A stretch of 11,830 bases of DNA from an uncultured Planctomycetaceae bacterium (lineage in GTDB: Bacteria; Planctomycetota; Planctomycetia; Pirellulales; Lacipirellulaceae). Where the stretch lies: NCBI GenBank assembly GCA_937860165.1, contig CALMBE010000075.1, positions 1 to 11,830 on the forward strand. The letters run 5' to 3'. The position numbers were made by a program, and so were the translations under genes. Shown piece after piece: positions 6,782 to 11,830 of this stretch (position 1 is its first letter; every line of letters begins with the position of its first letter). The notes beneath the pieces are model-generated. The model searched no databases. It saw only the letters and a program-made list of their open reading frames with translations, and had not been told where the DNA came from.

Positions 6782-9272
6782 ACTGATAGCTGGGGGTTCG
6801 CCAGGCGGTGCGATTAGCGGCGGCGGGGCCAATCGCCAGGGCGATCCAGCCATCGTCGATCACCAGTTGCGTGACCATCAGGCCGGAGAGCCGTGAGTCG
6901 GCTTCGATTTCTTTGCGAAACACTTCGATGGCTTGCCCTTTGGCAAAGAGTTTCCCCATCACCGAGTGCAACACCACGCGTGGCCCGGTGCGCAGGTTAT
7001 AACCCGAGAATTGCAGGGTTTCATCGCGGATGAGTTGCACTGCCAAGCCGTCGATTTTTGGTCGGTAAAAAGTGTGAACTTGGAAGTTGCGAATCTTGTC
7101 GCGTCCGTGGGCCAGTTCGCGGATGTTGAGGACTAACTCGAAGCGATCCTGGGAAAAGGCAATGTGAATCGCATCGTGCGGGGCAAATTCGATAACCGCG
7201 CGGGTGGGTAGATCCGCGGGGGGGGCCAGTTCGGTTTGCCGGAGTTTCTCGGCCAAGAGTTGATGCAGTTCCAACAAAGTAAGCCGACGCCCTTCGAGTC
7301 CCAGACCCTCCAAGGCATTGTTTAACGCGCTTTGGTGGACTTGCATGCTCACCATGCTGTCCGAGGGGGCCGAGGGGCGTGGGCTGTGGGCCGCCAGTTG
7401 GTCGAGATTCGCCAGACGCAATTGCATCACGGCCCGGTCGTCGGTGGTGACCATGGAGACGGGTTCGGCGTCGAGGGCTAATTGTCCGAAGGGGATCAGC
7501 ACGTTGGTACGGAATTTTTGTTCCAACTTGCTGAGCTTGGGATTCGTTTCCTGATCCATGCGATGTCGGGCTTGTCCGGCGACCTTGGATTTGACTTGGG
7601 TCATCGCTTTCGACCGCGATTTTTGATTCTGACGCTTGGCAATATCGCGGAACAATGCTCCCAGGATCGGCACGCGATCGAATTGCGAGTCGGCACCCAA
7701 GAATTCATGCCGACCTCGGGCATCGGCCTGGGCGGGCGCGACTTTCAGGCCCTGAGGATCGATGGTGATTTTCTTTTGGGCTTCGTATTCATAACGGGCG
7801 GCGTTGCGAACATTGACGGGCCAAGTATCCGAGCGAGTCTGAGAATACACCCGTCCGGAGGCTTGGAGTCCGAATTGCCAAGCAGTGTCACTGGGGAGCA
7901 ACTGAACTTTCACTTCGGTCGTGGTGCGCGAACGACCCTGCACCTGGCGACCAGCAATGCGTTCGCGTACGGGTGCCGAGACATTTTTTTGCTCGGGGAT
8001 CATGCGATTGAGTAGCACCTCGCTGATGGCCAATCGCATGTTGGCTCCGCGATAGCGGTCCTGGAGATCGGCCGCCAAGGCTTGGAGTTTCGCATCCTGC
8101 GACCACTGCAGGCGCTGTGCGAGTTGCGAGATCGCCGTGGCGAAGCGGAGTTGTCCCTCGACTTCGTAACGCTCAACCAGTGCCAGGAGGATTTGTAAAT
8201 CGACCGGTCCGGCGGCCCAGGCTTTCAGCTCGTGTTGCAAGTCGGCCAGCGGTGGGGTTGCCAGAAAAGTCTGCTGCTGTTTGGTGAGACGTGGATCTGA
8301 AGTCCGCGACAACACCTCTTGCGCTAACCGGTGTCGCGCGGCGTGGTCGATTCCTAATCCCTCGCTGGTGGACTGAGCGATTTGATCGAGGAGCAAATAA
8401 TCGTGCCACATCTGGCCGTTGGCGGTATCGGAAAGGAGCGAGCCGACCTGTCCCAGCACGGCCACCAACTGCGCAGTCGAGGGGGGAGTCGGTTCAACCG
8501 ACCCGGAATGTTCGATCAGCAGTAGTTCCCAAATTCCCAAGCGCCGCTGGAGCCCCTCGGCGGCTTGGAGCCAATTCTGTTGGACTGCGGGTTCGGCGAT
8601 TTCGAGGGCTTGGGCGCGACCCTCTTCAGCCAACTTTCGTAGCCCTGCGAGTAAAGTCGAACTCGACTCAGGGGCGATTCCCGCTTTGTCTGTCAATTGG
8701 TTGACCCGAGTCAGCGTGGCCGCTACCCAGGATGACGATTGGGGGTGGGTGCCAAGTGTCTCGAGCCGTTGGATCAATTGCATCGGTCGATGACGAATCA
8801 CCGGCAGCGAAATCTCCTGGGCTTTTTGGTTGTCATGGGCCTCTTCGCGGGTGGATTCGGCGGCCGCGGGGAGCGCCGAGATAGATTGCGGGGGGTTTGC
8901 CCGTCGATCATCCGGCAAGGCCATCGCCAAGCGGTCTGCGGAACTAGAAACCATGACCCGCGTCGAGAGTGCAGGGCGTGGATAGGAGACCACTACCGGA
9001 GTAGAATTCGTATCGGAATCGGATTGCGAACGGAGGATTTCTTGGAGGGAACTGCAGAAATCGCGCAGCTTGTCGGTGTCGAAACTCGTTCGCAGCGGCA
9101 GCGGCTGAAGCTCCAGGGGGAGTCGCTCGGGACTTGGTTCGATCTGGCCCATGAGCTCATGGACATTCAGCACAGGGTGTTGCCAGCAGTAGGGTGCCGC
9201 AATCGCCAGAGCCAAAAGCGTTGCCAGGCCGACAAAGATTGGCCAGAAGGGTTTCCTTCGTTCCCACCGCAT
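6780..9272 (-). CDS. Large membrane-anchored protein of unknown function
   Basis: I do not recognise this 830-residue protein. The N-terminus is MRWERRKPFW followed by one hydrophobic segment (about 9-30, PIFVGLATLLALAIAAPYCW) with positive charges before it, so it is probably a signal anchor with the bulk outside the cytoplasm. Residues about 50-150 are Pro/Ser-rich. About 160-400 is helical and Leu/Gln/Ala-rich. About 415-620 is more polar, with alternating strand-like stretches and a short secretin-like string RVPILGALFR (533-542). About 640-815 is mixed alpha/beta. The start at 9272 is set by AAGGAG 9 bases upstream; an in-frame ATG at 9305 would add 11 residues and place charges without a better ribosome site. 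It faces the REP-RAYT unit tail to tail and is divergent from the peptidase gene. Codon use resembles its neighbours. It may be a planctomycete-specific envelope protein (inference only). Confidence 0.85.
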   Translation of the reverse strand: MRWERRKPFWPIFVGLATLLALAIAAPYCWQHPVLNVHELMGQIEPSPERLPLELQPLPLRTSFDTDKLRDFCSSLQEILRSQSDSDTNSTPVVVSYPRPALSTRVMVSSSADRLAMALPDDRRANPPQSISALPAAAESTREEAHDNQKAQEISLPVIRHRPMQLIQRLETLGTHPQSSSWVAATLTRVNQLTDKAGIAPESSSTLLAGLRKLAEEGRAQALEIAEPAVQQNWLQAAEGLQRRLGIWELLLIEHSGSVEPTPPSTAQLVAVLGQVGSLLSDTANGQMWHDYLLLDQIAQSTSEGLGIDHAARHRLAQEVLSRTSDPRLTKQQQTFLATPPLADLQHELKAWAAGPVDLQILLALVERYEVEGQLRFATAISQLAQRLQWSQDAKLQALAADLQDRYRGANMRLAISEVLLNRMIPEQKNVSAPVRERIAGRQVQGRSRTTTEVKVQLLPSDTAWQFGLQASGRVYSQTRSDTWPVNVRNAARYEYEAQKKITIDPQGLKVAPAQADARGRHEFLGADSQFDRVPILGALFRDIAKRQNQKSRSKAMTQVKSKVAGQARHRMDQETNPKLSKLEQKFRTNVLIPFGQLALDAEPVSMVTTDDRAVMQLRLANLDQLAAHSPRPSAPSDSMVSMQVHQSALNNALEGLGLEGRRLTLLELHQLLAEKLRQTELAPPADLPTRAVIEFAPHDAIHIAFSQDRFELVLNIRELAHGRDKIRNFQVHTFYRPKIDGLAVQLIRDETLQFSGYNLRTGPRVVLHSVMGKLFAKGQAIEVFRKEIEADSRLSGLMVTQLVIDDGWIALAIGPAAANRTAWRTPSYQ

Positions 9273-9281
9273 GGTTGCTTG

Positions 9282-9287
9282 CTCCTT
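9282..9287 (-). promoter_or_regulatory. Shine-Dalgarno site choosing start 9272
   Basis: AAGGAG on the minus strand lies 9 bases before ATG 9272. It decides between this start and the in-frame ATG at 9305, which lies upstream of the site and has no comparable sequence of its own. Confidence 0.65.
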
Positions 9288-9452
9288 CCCCGGGATGGAT
9301 TCCATTCAAAAATAACTGGCGGACATTCTGGGCGAACGTGCGACCAAACGGGCTCTCGGGAAGGGAGCCAAAAGGGGTTCAAAACACGCAAGATGCACTT
9401 ATTTAGATAAGATCGGTATTTTGCGAAGCTATCTTGCGTATACCTGCGGAAA

Positions 9453-9473
9453 GGGGGAAGGGGGAAGGGGGAA
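9453..9473 (+). repeat. GGGGGAA tandem repeat, three units
   Basis: These are three exact heptamers GGGGGAA with partial, degenerate units on either side (GGAAA before, GGAAG after). The plus strand carries three G5 tracts at 2-base spacing plus a GG, so a G-quadruplex with one weak corner is possible. The unit number is likely variable between strains (inference from the tandem nature). Confidence 0.75.
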
Positions 9474-9483
9474 GGAAGATGGT

Positions 9484-9546
9484 TGTCCGTTGTCAGTGGT
9501 CCGTTGTCCGTTACAACTGACGACGGACATCTGACCACGGACCACT
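9484..9546. repeat. TTGTCCG-type inverted repeat block
   Basis: TGTCCGTTGTCAGT (9484-9497) is complementary to ACTGACGACGGACA (9516-9529) except for one position, and AGTGGTCCG (9495-9503) is perfectly complementary to CGGACCACT (9538-9546). The two pairings cross, so they are alternatives or a pseudoknot. GTCCGTTGTC-type units also recur directly (9486-9510). This resembles dispersed low-complexity heptamer repeats I recall from several bacterial phyla; it was not searched. Confidence 0.6.
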
Positions 9547-9614
9547 CCCACCAAAAAAACGCCCGATTGTGCTAGCATAGAGTCTCCGAGCAAACAATTA
9601 GGAAGAATTATCCC

Positions 9615-10811
9615 GTGAAAACCCCAGGAAATGTCATCCCACTTTCCCCAGACCGCAGTGCGGAAAAACTCTTGCTGGACTTATTGGCTGTGCCCGGCGG
9701 GAGTGGCGGCGAGGGCGCAGTGGCCCAATTGGTCCGCAGTCGGTTGCTCGCAGCCGGGATTGACGCCTCGGCACTGAAGACAGACCAAGCACATCGGAAG
9801 TCGGCCTTGGCTGGCGGAGAAGTCGGTAATCTGGTGCTGCGCCTGCCGGGGACTTTGAAGGGTCCTCGGCGGATGTTTGCTGCCCATTTGGATACGGTGC
9901 CGATCTGCATCGGAGCCAAGCCGGTCAAACGTGGGCAGCGGATTGTTTCCGCGGATCGACAAACGGGACTGGGAGGCGACGACCGGGCGGGAGTGGCGGT
10001 GCTGTTGTCGACGGTCCTCGATTTGGTGGAAAAGCGGCTCCCGCACCTGCCGCTGACCTTTCTGTGGACCGTGCAGGAGGAAGCGGGGCTGCATGGGGCG
10101 CGTCATGTCGCCCTGGGACTGCTGGGGAAACCCGCCCTCACTTTCAATTTTGATGGGGATTTCCCCGCTCGCGTGACCATCGGGGCGACGGGGGGATATC
10201 GCATGAACATCGAAATTCGAGGAATCGCCAGCCACGCCGGGGGGCACCCTGAGAAAGGGGTCAGTGCAATCGCCATTGCGGGTCTGGCGACGGCCGACCT
10301 CGTGCAAAATGGTTGGCATGGGCTGGTTGAGAAAAATGGCAAACGGGGCACCAGCAATCTCGGAGTCATCGAGGGGGGGGCCGCGACCAACGTGGTTACG
10401 AATCTCGTGCGAATTCGTGCCGAAGCTCGGGGACACGACCCCAAGTTTCGTCAGCGGATCGTCACGGAAATCGAAAAGGCCTTTCAGCGTGCCGCCAAAC
10501 TGGTCCGCAATGACAGCGGCCAATGTGGCACGGTCGCAATCGTAGGGCGGCTCGACTACGAATCGTTCTGCTTGCCGACAAACCATCCGGCGGTGCTTGC
10601 TGCACAGTCCGCCATCGAGGCCGAGGGTTTCACACCCGCGATCAACATCTCCAATGGGGGGCTCGATGCCAACTGGCTCAGTGCGCGGGGCGTTCCCACG
10701 GTTACCTTGGGGTGTGGGCAGAACAATATCCACACCTCCGAGGAATGGCTTGATCTGGGTGAATTTCACAAGGCCCGACGAATTGCCCTGCGCCTCGCCA
10801 TGGGGAAGTGA
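9615..10811 (+). CDS. M20-family zinc metallopeptidase, peptidase T-like
   Basis: This is a probable cytosolic co-catalytic zinc exopeptidase of the M20 (PepT/ArgE/DapE) clan, 398 aa. The conserved residues are in order: HLDTVP (H91, D93), GGDDRAG with bridging D122, the QEEAG pair E155 (general base) and E156 (ligand), FNFDGD (D180, the position of the fourth ligand in PepT-like members), and NIHTSEEW with H373. The insertion between about 190 and 300, beginning with TGGYRMNIEIRG and holding SHAGGHPEKG, is the dimerisation domain typical of the family. There is no signal peptide. The start is a GTG at 9615 with AGGAAG 9 bases upstream. The exact substrate (tripeptides, acylated amino acids or another amide) cannot be read from the sequence. 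The BFD-like gene follows after 4 bases, probably in the same transcript. Confidence 0.92.
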   Translation: MKTPGNVIPLSPDRSAEKLLLDLLAVPGGSGGEGAVAQLVRSRLLAAGIDASALKTDQAHRKSALAGGEVGNLVLRLPGTLKGPRRMFAAHLDTVPICIGAKPVKRGQRIVSADRQTGLGGDDRAGVAVLLSTVLDLVEKRLPHLPLTFLWTVQEEAGLHGARHVALGLLGKPALTFNFDGDFPARVTIGATGGYRMNIEIRGIASHAGGHPEKGVSAIAIAGLATADLVQNGWHGLVEKNGKRGTSNLGVIEGGAATNVVTNLVRIRAEARGHDPKFRQRIVTEIEKAFQRAAKLVRNDSGQCGTVAIVGRLDYESFCLPTNHPAVLAAQSAIEAEGFTPAINISNGGLDANWLSARGVPTVTLGCGQNNIHTSEEWLDLGEFHKARRIALRLAMGK

Positions 10812-10815
10812 TCCG

Positions 10816-11103
10816 ATGCAACCAGATGACGAATTATGCCTGTGCTTTCATGTGACACAACGGAAAGTTGCCAATTACTTGCGGGTGGAAAAACCCACGC
10901 ACGTCGCACAGCTTGCCGATTGTTTCGGCGCGGGGACCGGTTGCGGCTGGTGTCGACCGTTTCTCCAAAAGTTATTCACAGCGAGTCGCGCGGGAACGAT
11001 CGCGGAACTTCCTCCCGCCGAGCAATATTCTCAGGGTCGGGGGAGGTATGTGCGCGCGGGTCGCGGCACACCCCCCGCGGGTGCGACACCGATTGCGGAG
11101 TAA
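10816..11103 (+). CDS. BFD-like [2Fe-2S]-binding protein
   Basis: This is a 95-residue protein whose first 50 residues match the BFD-like [2Fe-2S] domain (bacterioferritin-associated ferredoxin, NifU/NirB central domain). The cluster ligands are C8-x-C10 near the start (ELCLCFHVT) and C43-x2-C46 in GTGCGWCRPF, with the usual helical hairpin between them; C36 is an additional cysteine. The tail (about 60-95) is Gly/Arg/Pro-rich and not recognised. The ATG at 10816 lies 4 bases after the M20 stop, so the two genes are probably co-transcribed and coupled; an upstream in-frame ATG at 10597 lies deep inside the peptidase gene and was not used. Its role could be iron release or electron transfer. 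No bacterioferritin or reductase is nearby, and a link to the peptidase is only inferred from position. Confidence 0.88.
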   Translation: MQPDDELCLCFHVTQRKVANYLRVEKPTHVAQLADCFGAGTGCGWCRPFLQKLFTASRAGTIAELPPAEQYSQGRGRYVRAGRGTPPAGATPIAE

Positions 11104-11478
11104 GCGGGAAGAAGTGGCGAGCCGCTGGTGGCTGGGAAAGGTGACAGCCGATAGTCACTCTCAAGGGAGTACTTCTCGCGCTAGGTTGTGGTGGTGCGCT
11201 TCGTGAACATGGTTGAGGAAATATAGCCACGAAAAGGCACAAGAGGCGGGTGCCGGTGCGATGTTTTGCGAGGGTTCGTAATTTAATGTGGGGAGTGTTC
11301 GATTTTAGCCTGGGCATTATCTACCTCAAGCATTCGACCTCTTGTGCCTTTTTGCGGCAATTCTTTTCCCCTTAAATGTATGGGTGGGCGTCCGAATAAT
11401 AAGTTCTGTTGGAAAGCATTACGCGGTTTTCAAATTGGATGCTTATGAGAAGGATCAGCAGTGGCTGGTAGAGAAAGT
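11104..11478. other. Intergenic region with an inverted-repeat element
   Basis: These 375 bases show no gene I can support. GTGAC/GTCAC arms (about 11141-11158) could form a weak hairpin after the BFD-like gene. A long-spaced inverted repeat follows at 11226-11358. The stretch 11359-11482 is richer in A+T than its surroundings and has an open plus-strand frame ending at TAA 11480-11482, without a start codon, that could be the tail of a decayed gene. That frame's stop overlaps the stop of the minus-strand gene at 11479. Confidence 0.5.
11226..11358. repeat. Inverted repeat with 21-base arms, MITE-like or dispersed element
   Basis: The arms at 11226-11246 and 11338-11358 match at 19 of 21 positions, including 15 contiguous bases (AAAAGGCACAAGAGG against CCTCTTGTGCCTTTT). 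They enclose 91 bases with no clear gene. The arm text GCCACGAAAAGGCACAAGAG resembles a dispersed string I recall from planctomycete intergenic DNA. No target-site duplication was found beside the arms, so mobility is unproven. Confidence 0.65.
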
Positions 11479-11709
11479 CTAAGCCGTCCGACGTTCTGTT
11501 TCGCCCACAACTTCACTCACGCTTTCGTGATCGAAAAGAGTCGGTACGCCAGCAGTGCTGAGATAGACACCCACTCCGCCGCGAACGACGAGTGCTTCGG
11601 GATGATCGACATCGATGTGCTCGCCACTCACGAAGCGCACCGCGAACCCTCGGAACGGTCGCCGTTTCTGGTAGGCTTGCAGCGTCTTGTCGAAGTGTTC
11701 GGCGGTCAT
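11479..11709 (-). CDS. Small conserved protein of unknown function (planctomycete type)
   Basis: This is a 76-residue soluble protein starting MTAEHFDKTLQAYQKRRPFR, then a strand-rich core (GFAVRFVSGEHIDVDHPEALVVRGGVGVYLS) and a tail with GVPTLFDHESVSEVVGE. I recall closely similar short proteins in many planctomycete genomes, with the same 'F-x-L-x-SG-x-x-x-x-VDHPEAL' core, but no function is known to me. The start at 11709 is chosen because the longer open frame to 11802 merely translates the hairpin repeat in reverse; no strong ribosome site is seen. There is no signal peptide or membrane segment. Its stop (TAG, 11481-11479) touches the end of a possible decayed plus-strand frame. Confidence 0.75.
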   Translation of the reverse strand: MTAEHFDKTLQAYQKRRPFRGFAVRFVSGEHIDVDHPEALVVRGGVGVYLSTAGVPTLFDHESVSEVVGETERRTA

Positions 11710-11762
11710 AAGTTCATGGTATCTCGCAGTAGGCCAGTTTTCAAGCTTTGCGCGGGAATGAC

Positions 11763-11825
11763 CAGGGCCGATCAGTTTTTCACTTTGGGGTGCCATGCCC
11801 ACGCCGGTACGCCGGTGTGGGCATG
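11763..11825 (+). repeat. Hairpin repeat (right copy), REP-like, complete
   Basis: It opens with the 20-base string shared with 54-35 on the minus strand, then six variable bases, GGGTGCCATG and a palindrome: CATGCCCAC (11794-11802), G, CCGG, loop TACG (11808-11811), CCGG, T, GTGGGCATG (11817-11825). That gives a 14-bp stem with a single G-T pair and a tetraloop. It lies upstream of the small gene at 11479-11709, whose open frame runs backward through it. Together with the left-edge copy it defines a dispersed element of about 65 bases with a constant 5' block and a 3' hairpin. Confidence 0.8.
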
Positions 11826-11830
11826 AGAAT

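Larger units (their letters stand above)
9273..9614. other. Divergent, repeat-rich intergenic region
   Basis: This is 342 bases between two divergent genes; I see no gene in it. From left to right: a possible hairpin GGCTC/GAGCC near 9350-9370; a nested inverted-repeat cluster at 9386-9444 (ACGCAAGAT 9386-9394 with ATCTTGCGT 9431-9439; CTTAT-TTAG-ATAAG 9398-9411; GGTAT 9415-9419 with ATACC 9440-9444); a GGGGGAA tandem repeat; and a TTGTCCG/CGGAC inverted-repeat block. AGGAAG at 9600-9605 is the ribosome site of the peptidase. Promoters must lie here for both genes, but none could be called with confidence. Confidence 0.6.

Noticed and set aside
9681..10769. Minus-strand open frame of 362 codons opposite the M20 peptidase gene
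   Set aside because: It is antisense to a gene with all metal ligands conserved, and no family resemblance is visible.
10976..11317. Minus-strand open frame of 113 codons across the spacer after the BFD-like gene
   Set aside because: It overlaps the 3' end of the BFD-like gene and an intergenic repeat; it is Pro/Arg/Ser-rich with no domain pattern.
11479..11802. Longer start (11802) for the small minus-strand gene
   Set aside because: The extra 31 residues are the reverse translation of the hairpin repeat, so they are not part of the conserved protein.
11461..11826. Plus-strand open frame of 121 codons at the right end
   Set aside because: It is antisense to the conserved small gene, and its last 20 or so codons simply translate the hairpin repeat.

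Overview
The window looks like chromosomal DNA from a planctomycete, probably of the Pirellula type. The reasons are a long multi-PDZ RseP encoded directly after dxr, an FtsH with a [11 protein letters not shown]alker B region, a 95-residue BFD-like iron-sulfur protein, a 76-residue conserved small protein of a kind I associate with planctomycetes, and a high density of hairpin-forming intergenic repeats. This assignment comes from recognition of families, not from a search.

Layout. Positions 1-54 hold a truncated hairpin repeat (read on the minus strand). It abuts the stop of a Phd/YefM-type antitoxin gene (56-289, minus) with no toxin gene in view. A minus-strand operon follows: dxr (2520-3683, isoprenoid precursor synthesis) and rseP (415-2535, site-2 membrane protease), overlapping by 16 bases. 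A 352-base divergent spacer separates them from ftsH (4036-6099, plus), the membrane AAA+ protease. Next comes a compact mobile unit (6097-6781): a REP-associated tyrosine transposase (RAYT) carrying an apparent +1 frameshift in a G6 run, bracketed by two almost identical 74-base copies of a paired-REP element. The stop codons of ftsH and the transposase, and the stop of the next gene on the opposite strand, all lie in the ends of these repeats. A large unrecognised membrane-anchored protein (6780-9272, minus, 830 aa) follows. A repeat-rich spacer (GGGGGAA tandem repeats and TTGTCCG/CGGAC inverted repeats) leads to a plus-strand pair: an M20-family metallopeptidase (9615-10811, GTG start) and a BFD-like [2Fe-2S] protein (10816-11103), 4 bases apart. 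The right end has a 375-base spacer containing a 21-base-arm inverted repeat, the small conserved gene (11479-11709, minus), and a complete copy of the hairpin repeat seen truncated at position 1, now in opposite orientation.

How it fits together. dxr-rseP and ftsH form a housekeeping block in which two integral-membrane proteases face each other across one spacer. The rest is accessory material: an apparently orphan antitoxin, a REP/RAYT unit and several repeat families. The strongest leads are the REP-RAYT unit, where each 74-base copy is two head-to-head REP hairpins and one of the four REPs has an altered flank, and the terminal hairpin repeat, whose two copies show compensatory stem changes.
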